From positions 1,116,001 through 1,180,000 of the forward strand of contig NZ_CP113946.1 of assembly GCF_029392875.1 (NCBI RefSeq): 64,000 bases of DNA, read 5' to 3'. Of the stretch, positions 42,725-52,190 are shown piece by piece. Source of the DNA: Lactobacillus sp. ESL0677. Lineage in GTDB: Bacteria; Bacillota; Bacilli; Lactobacillales; Lactobacillaceae. How positions within the stretch are numbered: position 1 is the stretch's first letter; each line of letters starts with the position of its first letter. The translations under genes were made by a program, and so were the position numbers. The notes below the pieces were generated by a model that saw only the letters and a program-made list of their open reading frames with translations, was not told where the DNA came from and did not search any database.

Positions 42725-43479
42725 TAAGCTAATCGCCTCCAATTTGGTCTAAACTCAAATTTATCTGGTGTATCGCCAGCTAAAACTACGGTATTGTCCC
42801 CAGGTACTAAAATTGGCGCATCGTTATTAGCAAATTCAACCATAGAACTGCGGTTTTCAGTTTCTGATTTATAGACCTGGCAATTTTCGCCATCTACATA
42901 AACTTCTCCATCAACTGAGTTAAAAGTATAAGTTAAACCATTTACCGTTAAAACATAAGTTCCATTACCGACAATATGCCAATCAGGTATTGCCGTCATA
43001 TTGGTAGTGTTAGAAAAACTTTCATGAACTGGTTGCCAATACGTCCCGTTATTACGCTTCATAATTGGCTTGCAATTAAAAGTAATTGAACCGTCGATCT
43101 CCTCTTCTACACCTTGCTCTTGCAAAGGCGTTAAAACAGGCGGTGTATTAACGACTGCTTCCCAAACCCATTCGCGATTATCAGAGAATTTAAGATAATC
43201 GTATTTAGGATTAGGGTCAATCAGCCAATCAGTGATTGCATTCTTTAATTGGTACAAATTACGGTACTTGCTAGGTTTAAAAACTGATACTTGCACAGTT
43301 AGACTAATGTTTTTAAAAGAGTGATATGGCTGCAAAATATCGCCATTACGGCCATTAACGTGAGTAGCAGTAATATCTGGTTCCGGTGTTGGAATTGTAA
43401 TTGGCGTTTCAACGTACATGCCAAAATCAAGGCTTGAATGATTGTGATAAATCAATTGCCCCTTTTCTGAACTACGCAT
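42724..43479 (-). CDS. Distal tail protein (Dit, Sipho_tail family)
   Basis: 251 aa from the ATG at 43479 (AGGAGG 7 nt upstream); it overlaps the tape-measure stop by 8 bp. The N-terminal Dit fold includes HNHSSLDFGMYVETP and NITLTVQVSVF-like strands. The C-terminal part is a galectin-like beta domain. Dit forms the hexameric hub between tail tube and baseplate. Confidence 0.85.
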   Translation of the reverse strand: MRSSEKGQLIYHNHSSLDFGMYVETPITIPTPEPDITATHVNGRNGDILQPYHSFKNISLTVQVSVFKPSKYRNLYQLKNAITDWLIDPNPKYDYLKFSDNREWVWEAVVNTPPVLTPLQEQGVEEEIDGSITFNCKPIMKRNNGTYWQPVHESFSNTTNMTAIPDWHIVGNGTYVLTVNGLTYTFNSVDGEVYVDGENCQVYKSETENRSSMVEFANNDAPILVPGDNTVVLAGDTPDKFEFRPNWRRLA

Positions 43480-46400
43480 ATCCATTCCTCCTTCTAATCA
43501 CTTTACCAGCTAATAATTGCTCAACTTGCTTGGCAATTGTTTTACTATCCATTTTTACTTCATTATTAATAGTTGTCGGCTGTGCCATTAATAACTGAAT
43601 TAAGCTAGAAATATCATCAATTCCGCCAAGTTGGTTTAAGATGCCCGACAGTAAATCAATAATTTGCTTTAACAAATTAGAGTTATCATTAGCTTCGTTG
43701 CCTTTAACAATCTTAGTAGTTTGGTCTAACAGATCAACTGCACGATTATGCTTTTCGGGTGCTAACGGAATAATCGCTTCTCGCTTGTTATGTTCAGCAA
43801 TCCAAGCTAATTGCTCTTGACCAACAATTCCGCCATTTGCATAACCATGTCCATTACCCAAATAACTAAGGCTAGGACCGTAACGTGCCTTAGCATAAGC
43901 GAGTGAAGCGAGCAGGCTGTCATATCCATTGAAAATATTCTTATGCCCCTTCTTGGCATAGGCATTAAACGTACTTTGCTTCATCTGCATTAAACCTAAA
44001 GCTGGACCTGAACCATCACCATCGGGATCAGCACCAGGTTGTCTCGCATTAGGATTACCGCCAGATTCAGTAGTCATTTGCCGCATAATTTTAGCGACCA
44101 TTGCTGCAGATGTACTTAGCCCATTAGCAGATAAAGCTTTGACAATATCAGACTTCCAACGACTAACGCCATCACCTGCAGGATTAGCAGAGACACCAAA
44201 TAAACTGCCTAATTTACTGATAAACTTAAAAAAGCCACCTACTTGTGACTTAATTAAAGTCTGCAATGGACCCTTATCAGATTTATTATCATCTTTAGTA
44301 TCTTGCTTTAAACCTTTAACGCGACCAAATTTAGGACTGCCATAGCCCACCACACTGTCTAACGTATTCATATGGATTCCCTGTGCAGGTGATTCAGCAG
44401 AAAAGTATTTATTACCGCCTGCATAAACACCAACGTGCTCAGAACCACCATTACCCCAGAATACTAGGTCTCCAGAACGAGCATTGGCTTTAGAAATATG
44501 TTGCGTTTCAGAATATTGACTGCCAGAAAAGTGTGGGTAAGAAATACCAAATGCCTTTTTCAAGGCGTACATAACAAGTCCGGAACAGTCAAACTCTGAC
44601 GGACCACTTGCACCCCAAACATAATTATGACCTTCACCGTATTTTTCAACAGCTCTAAGCAAAGCACTTGAAGAACCACCACCATCAATATCATTGCTTG
44701 CCATTGACCATAATGCAGACCACCAGTCTTTTACTTGGCCAGTTGCCTGATTAAATGCTCCTTTAGCAAAGTCAACCATTGCTCCAGCAATGCCTTTATT
44801 ATCAGTCCATTTAAACAGCGACTCTACATATTTAATCGGATGAGAAATAATTTTAGTTGCTAAATCAAAATATTTTTTAAGATTACCAGCAGTTTTACCA
44901 ATCCAATTGCCAATACCACTAAAGAAATCCCCAAAACTAAAGGTACCTTTGGCAAAATGATATTTGCCCATCGTGTTCATTAACATTGCTGTTTCTCTGG
45001 CATTGATAACGTTGTCTCCAGGCATTAATAATGCTTGGGTATTTCTACCCTGGATAATGCCTGCTTCACCATTAGCCTTAACCAGCATTTCTTTATTTTG
45101 AGTGGCTGGTGAGTCAAAACCATCATTAAGAGTTGCAATTATTGGTTTAGTAATTGGACTTTTTAGGTTGTCGAATAAACTTTGTGTACCGTTAGCAAAC
45201 TTAACGTGACCCAAAAGCTTAATGGCATGCTTTTTACCACCAAAGAAATGGATTACATTATCTACTGCAGAAATGCCACCGTTTACAATATCGATAAGAC
45301 CATTCATAGCGTTTTTTGCAAGCTTTTTAATAGTTTTCCAAACACTACTAAAAATGCTACTAACACCATTCCACAGCTTGTTCCAGCCTGATTTAAAGCT
45401 TTTGCCAAAACTATTAAGACCAGAACTTATTGCTTTTGTTCCTGAATTCCAGCTTTTAGAAATCTTCTTCCAAATATTGCTAAAGAATTTATGGATACCA
45501 TTCCAAAAATTATCCCAACCTTTTTTAAATGACTTAGTAAAAGACTTAAAGTTTTTAGATAAATCTTTCAATCCTTTTTTAGCTTTTTTGACAACACTAT
45601 CAACAAACTTTCTAAATGGCTTACAGTGTTTATAAAGCTCGATAACGATAGTAGTTAAAGTAAGAAGAATACCGACTATTCCCGTACCTCCAGCTAAAAT
45701 CTTACCTGCTGTACTTAGTCCTTTAAATGTTTTTGTAATGTCTTTAATGCCATTAACGGTTTTAGAAATACCGGTAATGATTTTAACGCTGGCAAAAGCT
45801 CCTAATAGAACACTACCAAAGACTTTAATCTCATTGGTATGTTTCAATATCCAGTCAATTGTACTGACCATGCCTTTACCGATGTTTTTACCTAAAACTG
45901 TGCTAATTTTGGTTAATTCTTTACCGGTCGCAGTTAGATTACCTTTCTTATCAGTAATCTTTCCCATACTTTTAGCCATACCTTCAAGAATAGAGCTACC
46001 AATTGGTGCCATAACTGCCGCTTTAAAGTTAGTAAATGTACCTTGAGCCTTAGCAATTTGGCCTTGTGTGGTTTTACCAAAGCCTTCCCAGGCTTTAGAA
46101 GCACCTTTTGAAGCGTCTAAGAAGTAGCCTAGCAATTGTTGCCCAGTTATATGAGCTGTCTTTGCCGTACCATGAAGCAAAGTATCAAACTGCTCTTTGC
46201 TATAACCAGAAGCTGCTACAATTTGCTTCTTTAATCCCGGCATATCAATTAATGCCTTGTTAAACGCAGTAGCACCAACTTTATCTGATGAAAATAAACG
46301 ACTTAATTTAGTTCCTAAACCGTCAATTTGTTCACCAGTCATATTGTTTTGCTTACCAAAAGCAAACAATGTATCGGTTAATTTAGTCGTCTTAGCAATT

Positions 46401-47608
46401 GATCCATCAGTCATTGCGTAAAACTTCTTTTGTAAAGTTACGATTGATGATCCAGCTTCGTTAGTCTTGCCACGAATATCACCAACTTGTGCTGCTAATT
46501 TTTTAACACCAGAATCAGCAACACCCAGTCGCTTCCAATTTTCCGCTGTTTCTTTACCAGCTGTCGCTAACTGAAAACCTTCTTTAGCAGCATCTTTCAA
46601 TCCACTAATTATGCTAGAAAATCCATTACTTAAACTAGTTCCAATGAAGCTGCCTTTAACAATATCAGAAACACTACGCTTAGTGTCCTTAGCTTCTTTG
46701 TCCACACCTAGCAGTTTAGATTTCATCTTATCTAAGAAACTAGGATTAGCTTTTTTCATGGCTTCATTTAATTCATTCTGTTGTGATTTAAGCTTAGCTA
46801 AGCTTGTGGCTGTTTCATTAACACGAATTTGTTGTTTATGATATGCGTCACTGTTTGCACCATTAGTTTTTTCAACCTGCTTTAATTCAGCTTCTTGCTT
46901 TTGCAAAGTTCTATTAAGAATACTAATTGAATTATCATAGCTTTCAGCTTTTTTCTGATTAGCTTCTTGAGTTTTGCCTTCTGCTTCAAGCCGTTTTATC
47001 CAAGAACTAGATAGTTCAACAGCTGATTTATAACCATGCTGCAAGTCAGCCAGTCCACTGTTATAGTATTTCAGTGAGTCTTTAGCCTTGCTGTATTGAC
47101 TTGATAAATCACTAATTGATTTCTTTGATTTATCAATGCTTGCAGTCAAATTCAAGTAAGATTTTTGACCTTTTCCATTAGTCTTAGCTTGCTTTTCTTG
47201 CTGCTTAACTAAACTATTTAAAGACTTTTCTTGTGCTTTAATCTGCGCAGTCAGTTCTTTAGTTGGTTTAGTATCTTGTTGCTTCTTCAAGTCTGCTAAA
47301 GCTTTTCTGCTATCTTGAACCTGTTTAGTTAGTTTTTGATAAGTTGCTTCATTGTCTTTGTTAACAGCAATTTGTTCAGTCTGCTTCTTCTTTAAATCAT
47401 CAAGATTTTCTTTTTGTAATTTTAAAGCCTTAGTTAGTCCATTAACCTTTTCAACGTTTGCTTTTTGATAATCACCAGCATTTTTAGCACTAGCTTCATT
47501 AGCCTTCCATTCAGCAGTGTTTGCCTTAATAGCCTGGTTAAAAGTATGATATGCACTGATTGCTTGACTGGCATCAAGACTGACAGTGGCTTTCATATCA
47601 TTCTGCAT
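43472..47608 (-). CDS. Tape measure protein with NlpC/P60 and lytic transglycosylase domains
   Basis: 1378 aa, the largest gene. Residues 1-290 are coiled coil, ~300-560 the TMP core, and 600-660 hydrophobic. Then come Trp/Gly-rich repeats (SFKKGWDNFWNGI, SFKSGWNKLWNGV). An NlpC/P60 domain at about 985-1095 has Cys1008 (FDCSGLV) and His1058 (EHVGVY). An SLT-type lytic transglycosylase domain at about 1155-1255 has Glu1181 (TTESGGNP) and GLMQMKQSTF. It sets tail length and carries two wall hydrolases for genome entry. Confidence 0.93.
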   Translation of the reverse strand: MQNDMKATVSLDASQAISAYHTFNQAIKANTAEWKANEASAKNAGDYQKANVEKVNGLTKALKLQKENLDDLKKKQTEQIAVNKDNEATYQKLTKQVQDSRKALADLKKQQDTKPTKELTAQIKAQEKSLNSLVKQQEKQAKTNGKGQKSYLNLTASIDKSKKSISDLSSQYSKAKDSLKYYNSGLADLQHGYKSAVELSSSWIKRLEAEGKTQEANQKKAESYDNSISILNRTLQKQEAELKQVEKTNGANSDAYHKQQIRVNETATSLAKLKSQQNELNEAMKKANPSFLDKMKSKLLGVDKEAKDTKRSVSDIVKGSFIGTSLSNGFSSIISGLKDAAKEGFQLATAGKETAENWKRLGVADSGVKKLAAQVGDIRGKTNEAGSSIVTLQKKFYAMTDGSIAKTTKLTDTLFAFGKQNNMTGEQIDGLGTKLSRLFSSDKVGATAFNKALIDMPGLKKQIVAASGYSKEQFDTLLHGTAKTAHITGQQLLGYFLDASKGASKAWEGFGKTTQGQIAKAQGTFTNFKAAVMAPIGSSILEGMAKSMGKITDKKGNLTATGKELTKISTVLGKNIGKGMVSTIDWILKHTNEIKVFGSVLLGAFASVKIITGISKTVNGIKDITKTFKGLSTAGKILAGGTGIVGILLTLTTIVIELYKHCKPFRKFVDSVVKKAKKGLKDLSKNFKSFTKSFKKGWDNFWNGIHKFFSNIWKKISKSWNSGTKAISSGLNSFGKSFKSGWNKLWNGVSSIFSSVWKTIKKLAKNAMNGLIDIVNGGISAVDNVIHFFGGKKHAIKLLGHVKFANGTQSLFDNLKSPITKPIIATLNDGFDSPATQNKEMLVKANGEAGIIQGRNTQALLMPGDNVINARETAMLMNTMGKYHFAKGTFSFGDFFSGIGNWIGKTAGNLKKYFDLATKIISHPIKYVESLFKWTDNKGIAGAMVDFAKGAFNQATGQVKDWWSALWSMASNDIDGGGSSSALLRAVEKYGEGHNYVWGASGPSEFDCSGLVMYALKKAFGISYPHFSGSQYSETQHISKANARSGDLVFWGNGGSEHVGVYAGGNKYFSAESPAQGIHMNTLDSVVGYGSPKFGRVKGLKQDTKDDNKSDKGPLQTLIKSQVGGFFKFISKLGSLFGVSANPAGDGVSRWKSDIVKALSANGLSTSAAMVAKIMRQMTTESGGNPNARQPGADPDGDGSGPALGLMQMKQSTFNAYAKKGHKNIFNGYDSLLASLAYAKARYGPSLSYLGNGHGYANGGIVGQEQLAWIAEHNKREAIIPLAPEKHNRAVDLLDQTTKIVKGNEANDNSNLLKQIIDLLSGILNQLGGIDDISSLIQLLMAQPTTINNEVKMDSKTIAKQVEQLLAGKVIRRRNGYA

Positions 47609-48220
47609 TTCCTAAGTACCTCCTTTCTACATTTTTCAAAGCGTCAGCAGGGTCGTTTAATTCGGCCCTGTCCATACGTTCTCTTGCTCTCATAACATCA
47701 AGATAAACAAAATAATCTTGCTCATTTAAATCATCAGGTAGAACACCATTTTCATTAAATTGCTTTTTTATCAGCAACTTTAAATCTTCCTGTTGATTTT
47801 TGATTTTAATTATTTCTTGTTTTCTTTTGGCTTTGAGCCTTTTGGGTCGGCTTGTTGCTCCATTTTCGCTGCAATTTTAGCTTGCTTCCAAAAATCATTT
47901 ACTTCTGATTTTGTAGCGCCTTGGATTTGCATTAGTAACGTCAAACAAGATTTGGCTAAATCTTCGCCAGTCATTGTATGAACAATGGTATTTTTTTCTT
48001 CGTCAGATAGATTCAAAGCTAAACAAATAAAATCAACAAAATCATCATTAGCTTTTCTGATAAATTTCAGTCCTTCTAATGAAGTTTCATCAACATTATC
48101 TACTTGCAGCATTTCAATTTTGATGTCCTGAACTTTGTTTTCTAACGCAATTGTTGGCTTAACATCAACTTTTTTATTGATACCAACCAATGGCTTACAA
48201 TCAATTTTTATCTTTGGCAT
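47598..48220 (-). CDS. gpGT-like tail assembly chaperone made by -1 ribosomal frameshift
   Basis: Joined product: 127 codons of the gpG frame (48220-47840), then the -1 frame from 47840 to a TGA at 47598 (80 aa, total 207). The slippery heptamer C-CCA-AAA (47846-47840) fits X-XXY-YYZ in the correct frame. The -1 frame is open across the junction and ends inside the tape-measure start, as in lambda gpG/gpGT. The T part starts RLKAKRKQEIIKIKNQQEDL and continues acidic (VLPDDLNEQDYFVYLDVMRA). Frameshifting is inferred from sequence only. Confidence 0.7.
47810..48220 (-). CDS. gpG-like tail assembly chaperone
   Basis: 136 aa with GGAGG before the ATG. It begins MPKIKIDCKPLVGINKKVDV and ends in a Lys-rich tail that contains the slippery site. 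The mid region LSDEEKNTIVHTMTGEDLA is helical. Its place between tail tube and tape measure and the overlapping -1 frame identify it as the G component, which coats the tape measure during tail assembly. Confidence 0.78.
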   Translation of the reverse strand: MPKIKIDCKPLVGINKKVDVKPTIALENKVQDIKIEMLQVDNVDETSLEGLKFIRKANDDFVDFICLALNLSDEEKNTIVHTMTGEDLAKSCLTLLMQIQGATKSEVNDFWKQAKIAAKMEQQADPKGSKPKENKK

Positions 48221-48290
48221 TTGTTACCTCCATGAAATAGCCGCTGTCATAATGACTACTGCTTATTTCGTTAAGCGACTAAAAAACTAA

Positions 48291-48944
48291 TTAAGCTTCT
48301 GATTGACTAGGCGTAGAACTATCGCCACCCACAGCTTGATAGCCAGGGAATACTTCCTTCAGAATTTCGTTATAGTCATACTTACTATCACTGGAACTCC
48401 AAATTTTATAAGGCAAATTCTTTGTTTTATCCAGCGGATCAACAAATTTTGTCTTATCCAATGGTTCTTTTGCTTGGACTGTTAATTCATCATTATCATC
48501 TGCTGAAGTCGTAGTATCAGTAGCATTGTTAGAATTAGGCTCAATAACTTCTGTATTAGCTAAAGCTTCAACAATATCTGTACCGTCAAATCCATCAGCC
48601 ATTGTTAAAATTGCAATGTGCGGTTTTGGTAAATGCTGTGTCCAGCCTCCCTTACCATCAGAAACCCAGCCTTTAATCTTTTGCTTAACTGCAAAATCCA
48701 TATCAAGCATAGTTAAAGCAAGCTGAATATTTGGCTTACCATAAGCTACACGTTTTACTTGCCCATTGGCATATTTCTGTTCACCAGCTGCTTCCACACC
48801 TGTGTAGTTTGCCTGTGTGGCACCTTCGCCAGGATGGTCAGCAATATAAATCCCACTTTCTGACAATCCTTTGTCACCTATAACCAGCTTGCCGCTGTCA
48901 TCTAAAATGCCGTAAACAGAATATCTAATATTATGTTTTGCCAT
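48291..48944 (-). CDS. Major tail (tube) protein
   Basis: 217 aa. RYSVYGILDDSGKLVIGDKG, GEQKYANGQVKRVAYGKPN and QLALTMLDMDFAVKQKI are typical of Gram-positive siphophage tail-tube proteins of the phi13/TTP family. The C-terminal ~70 residues (from TDTTTSADDNDELTV) are low complexity then basic, possibly a decoration extension. Between this gene and gpG lies a hairpin-like segment (48235-48275) without a T run. Confidence 0.85.
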   Translation of the reverse strand: MAKHNIRYSVYGILDDSGKLVIGDKGLSESGIYIADHPGEGATQANYTGVEAAGEQKYANGQVKRVAYGKPNIQLALTMLDMDFAVKQKIKGWVSDGKGGWTQHLPKPHIAILTMADGFDGTDIVEALANTEVIEPNSNNATDTTTSADDNDELTVQAKEPLDKTKFVDPLDKTKNLPYKIWSSSDSKYDYNEILKEVFPGYQAVGGDSSTPSQSEA

Positions 48945-48946
48945 AT

Positions 48947-49324
48947 TTAAATCTCCTTATCTAAATAAATCGTTTTGGTTGTCTGTTTTGTATCCGGATC
49001 AACAGTATGATTACTGTTATGCGGTTGAACTTTCCAACCCAACCTTAAAAGGCTTCGCATCAGCGAAACCTCTTGTTCTTGAATATTCACTCTAGGCTTT
49101 AATGCCCAGAATATTTGCATTTCTACTTCAATATGCCAACGTTTAAAAGTGCTATTAGCATATCCCGTTGGCTCATTTGCCACTTCCTGTAGCAAAATAA
49201 TCGTTTGCTTAGTGTCTTTTTGCTGGGACTGGTTAAGTGAACCTAGCGCAACATTATCGCTTGTAACCCAGCTTAAATTAAGACTCAACAGGTCTTTTTT
49301 AAGCATTATTGTTGGTAGTTCCAC
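48947..49324 (-). CDS. Tail terminator/completion-type phage protein (DUF806-like)
   Basis: 125 aa from GTG at 49324; GGAG lies exactly 7 nt before it, whereas the internal ATG six codons later has no ribosome site. It contains WHIEVEMQIFWALKPRVNIQ and LGWKVQPHNSNHTVDPDT, a pattern of DUF806 proteins located just before the tail-tube gene. It probably caps the tail (gpU-like). Overlaps the previous gene by 26 bp. Confidence 0.7.
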   Translation of the reverse strand: MELPTIMLKKDLLSLNLSWVTSDNVALGSLNQSQQKDTKQTIILLQEVANEPTGYANSTFKRWHIEVEMQIFWALKPRVNIQEQEVSLMRSLLRLGWKVQPHNSNHTVDPDTKQTTKTIYLDKEI

Positions 49325-49691
49325 TTTCCCACTCCTTTTTCATTGCTTCAAAAACGTCAGGCTTTGCAGCCTTAAAGGCATTATCATACCAATGATCGCC
49401 TTTGATAGTTTTAGTTCCGTCATTTAGCATTCTGGCGATATAGCCTTTATTCTCAAATCCGACATTAACGTCAGGACTTGTTTTTTTAGGTGATACTTTT
49501 AAATCATCTGCCATGTGTAGCGGATCTTCGTCTTGCCTATTTGAATAGTGCTTCTGCTTTGCCGCATCAGAAATATGCTGTTGTAAAACTTTAGCACCAG
49601 CCATATTGATTTTTTGTTTCTGTTCATCAGATGGAATCATTTTGCCAACTTGCTTGAAAAATTCATTTGATAAATCTTCAAAATTAGCCAT
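49299..49691 (-). CDS. HK97-gp10-like head-tail component
   Basis: 130 aa from the ATG at 49691; several in-frame ATGs lie close together and no ribosome site settles the choice. It contains MANFEDLSNEFFKQVGKM, KVLQQHISDAAKQ and GYIARMLNDGTKTIKGDHW, which fits the HK97 gp10 pattern. It acts at the head-tail junction. Overlaps both neighbours. Confidence 0.75.
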   Translation of the reverse strand: MANFEDLSNEFFKQVGKMIPSDEQKQKINMAGAKVLQQHISDAAKQKHYSNRQDEDPLHMADDLKVSPKKTSPDVNVGFENKGYIARMLNDGTKTIKGDHWYDNAFKAAKPDVFEAMKKEWESGTTNNNA

Positions 49692-50037
49692 CAACATCAT
49701 CTGATTTTTGCAAAGTTAAATAATCATAGACAATAACCGAACCACTTTCATCAGGACTAATCTTAATAATGTTGTACTGTTCACCATCTAAACGAACTAA
49801 TTTATCAAGATTTACCTTAGAATTATGCCGAATTACAATGATTTTCTGCTTAGAAATGTCCATTTCAACCGATAATTGCATGTACATGCTAACTGTATAA
49901 GCAGCGCAATATAGCGAAAATTCCGGTTGAAACATTGGCATATCCACACCTGTATCTTCGTTGGTTTCATTTTTTACAGTGCCAAACTCGGCACGCTTTG
50001 TAAAATTAGCCGGTATCAGTTTGTTGTTGATTGCCAT
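49684..50037 (-). CDS. Head closure protein (head-tail adaptor)
   Basis: 117 aa. KRAEFGTVKNETNEDTGV and LVRLDGEQYNIIKISPDESG are typical of SPP1 gp16-like stoppers that follow the gp6-type connector. It is placed second after the capsid. Overlaps the connector gene by 32 bp. Confidence 0.75.
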   Translation of the reverse strand: MAINNKLIPANFTKRAEFGTVKNETNEDTGVDMPMFQPEFSLYCAAYTVSMYMQLSVEMDISKQKIIVIRHNSKVNLDKLVRLDGEQYNIIKISPDESGSVIVYDYLTLQKSDDVDG

Positions 50038-50332
50038 ATGCTCTAATCACCTGCCATCTAAACGAATTGACCAGCATTTTTACTGATTCTGGCCACTGCA
50101 CTGTTTGTGAACTTAGTAAACCTCGACTGAAATATTGATAATCGACTAATACTCTCACAGCTTGATTGAACTGCGGTAGCTTGCGATATTCATCAACTTT
50201 ATACTTCGGTTCAATTGCATTCATAATGGCATTTTCGGAAACAGTTATTAGGTTCTGAATAATCTTTTCATCCCCATCAACTCGAAGATACTCTTGCATA
50301 TCAGCAACAGTTACTCCTGTCGATTCAGCCAT
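50006..50332 (-). CDS. Head-tail connector protein (gp6-like)
   Basis: 108 aa, helical. It begins MAESTGVTVADMQEYLRVDG, followed by NLITVSENAIMNAI; the DMQEYLRV-DG-D segment is the family hallmark of Gp6/Gp15 adaptors that form a ring under the portal. It follows the capsid gene with a one-base overlap. Confidence 0.82.
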   Translation of the reverse strand: MAESTGVTVADMQEYLRVDGDEKIIQNLITVSENAIMNAIEPKYKVDEYRKLPQFNQAVRVLVDYQYFSRGLLSSQTVQWPESVKMLVNSFRWQVIRAYGNQQQTDTG

Positions 50333-51519
50333 TACTTACTTGCCTTTGTCGACTCTGATGAAGGTGCGGCAAGAGCACATTTAAGATAAAAGCCAGCTTT
50401 TTCATCAGCCTTTGAAACACCATAACGTAATGCAGCCCCAATGTACTTACCGTAAACCTTAGAATCTTCCCAGTTTAAAGTTACATTTTGTCTATCGACA
50501 AATAAAATAGCTCTAGCAAGATCACCAATAAAGGCATTTGCTTCGCCATTTGCTCCAAGTAAGTCATCATTTACTTTATAAACTGGAATGCCAAGTAAAG
50601 TACCACCAGACTTATCAGAAATATTTTGATGGAAAATGTACTGACCTTGATTATCCTTTAGCGTGTCGAGTGCGTTGTAAAGTGATTGAGAAGCTACAAG
50701 AACAGGACTGTACGCTGGGTCTAAATCAACATTAAGAATATGTTTAATGTCATCGACCAAAGTTGCACTAGTAGTGTCTTTTTCAGTAAAGCCTTTAAGT
50801 AATGTTGAAATATCCCGATTATAAGTATTAACTTGCTTTTCACGGATGTTTTGACCAATCATTGCCGTAACATCAACTTGAGAATCAGCAATTGCTTCTT
50901 CTGAAATCGCAATAGCACCACGGTGTGTGTCAACAGACCAATCTACATCCGTAAAATCAGGGTTTGCAAGTTTAGGATTATCTTTTAATTCTTCAGTAGA
51001 TGGGAAATAATCAGTTGCCCGCTTTAGAATTGGATAACTACCCTTTCCAGTTGTTACTGGTGTCTTAGTTACTAAAGTTGATAAGTCAACTACTGAGCTT
51101 ACTTCAGCATTTGGATTATAAATAATCTCGGTTGGTACAGTAGGCTCAACGACAGTCGTGGTTACGCCAGTTTCATCATCTTTAAATCCTGTTCCATGAA
51201 CAAAAGCATTAATCTTTTTCTTGGCCACATCAAGCTTTTTTTCCTTATCAGTTGGACTATCCTTTAAAGGCATAAAAGTTTGAATAGGTGTAACCTGAGT
51301 TGGTTTTTCATCTTTTGGACTTTCCTCGTCCATATCAGCGATCGCATCACGCAGCTCATCGCGCTTAAACTTAGCATCGTCTAATGCATCAGCTAATTCC
51401 TTATATTTATCTTTGTCAGTCTTATCGTCAAAAAGCAAATTTTGCATTTTAGCGTGTAAATCGGCACACTTATCACTTGCTTCTTTGTAGGCTGCTTCTA
51501 GTTCTTGTCTGGTTTTCAT
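50332..51519 (-). CDS. Major capsid protein (HK97 fold)
   Basis: 395 aa. Residues 1-85 form a charged coiled coil (delta/scaffolding domain) with a long hydrophilic linker (to about residue 105), expected to be removed by the adjacent protease. The HK97 core follows: VPTEIIYNPNAEVSSVVDL, FTDVDWSVDTHRGAIAISEE, ALDTLKDNQGQYIFHQ and GIPVYKVNDD. It forms the icosahedral shell. Confidence 0.92.
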   Translation of the reverse strand: MKTRQELEAAYKEASDKCADLHAKMQNLLFDDKTDKDKYKELADALDDAKFKRDELRDAIADMDEESPKDEKPTQVTPIQTFMPLKDSPTDKEKKLDVAKKKINAFVHGTGFKDDETGVTTTVVEPTVPTEIIYNPNAEVSSVVDLSTLVTKTPVTTGKGSYPILKRATDYFPSTEELKDNPKLANPDFTDVDWSVDTHRGAIAISEEAIADSQVDVTAMIGQNIREKQVNTYNRDISTLLKGFTEKDTTSATLVDDIKHILNVDLDPAYSPVLVASQSLYNALDTLKDNQGQYIFHQNISDKSGGTLLGIPVYKVNDDLLGANGEANAFIGDLARAILFVDRQNVTLNWEDSKVYGKYIGAALRYGVSKADEKAGFYLKCALAAPSSESTKASK

Positions 51520-52190
51520 TAATTTGTTCCTTTCAAAATGTCTAATTTCTGCATAAAAAGAGCACTGTGAATATTATCATCAGTGCTTTTTAGCATATGT
51601 TTAAATTTATTTATGCCATTTTTTGATGGCAAGGTACTTAACGAGTCACTTATTTGTGGCACTCGTTGTACTTCCATAACTTCATCAGCAAAACCTTGTT
51701 TAACCGCATCTTCAGCAGTCATCCAAGTTTCTTCGTCCATCATTTGCAATATTTCATCTTGGCTTTTACCGGTCTTATTCTGATAAGCTGCCGCAATTGA
51801 TTCATCTACCTTGGCTGAAACCTGACTTCTATGATTTAAATCATTAGTATTGCCTTCTGCAACAGTCCATGACCTATGAATCATCATTAGTGCTGTCGGT
51901 GACATAACAATTTTGTCGCATACCATCGGAATAAACGAAGCCGCTGAAGCAGCAATTCCTTGAATAACCCCAGTAACTTTGCCTGAATACTGATTCAGCA
52001 TTGTATAAATCTCACTTGCCGTAAATACATCCCCACCAAGCGAAGATATATTTAACGTTACATCATCGCCGTCAGCTTCATTTAAGCTATCTTGTAATGC
52101 TTTAGGATTAGTATTCTGCATATCAAAGAAGTTATACATTGCTGCCGTGTCGTTATCGACAATTTCTCCTTTAATGTCAATCACTTTCAT
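51519..52190 (-). CDS. ClpP-like prohead maturation protease
   Basis: 223 aa from the ATG at 52190 (AGAAAGGAAG 8 nt upstream; earlier in-frame starts fit worse). It is a ClpP/S14 fold: ISSLGGDVFTASEIY, the nucleophile Ser in GIAASAASFI, and His in ALMMIHRSWTV. It cleaves scaffold and portal/capsid N-termini during prohead maturation. It overlaps the portal gene by 14 bp. Confidence 0.9.
   Translation of the reverse strand: MKVIDIKGEIVDNDTAAMYNFFDMQNTNPKALQDSLNEADGDDVTLNISSLGGDVFTASEIYTMLNQYSGKVTGVIQGIAASAASFIPMVCDKIVMSPTALMMIHRSWTVAEGNTNDLNHRSQVSAKVDESIAAAYQNKTGKSQDEILQMMDEETWMTAEDAVKQGFADEVMEVQRVPQISDSLSTLPSKNGINKFKHMLKSTDDNIHSALFMQKLDILKGTN

Noticed and set aside
45182..46046. Plus-strand reading frames of 69-137 codons opposite the tape measure gene
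   Set aside because: They lie entirely antisense to a well-supported long gene, have no ribosome sites, and are composed of hydrophobic residues mirrored from Lys/Gly codons.
48235..48275. Hairpin between the tail tube gene and gpG as a terminator
   Set aside because: The stem has mismatches and no T run; downstream genes must be expressed from the same transcript.
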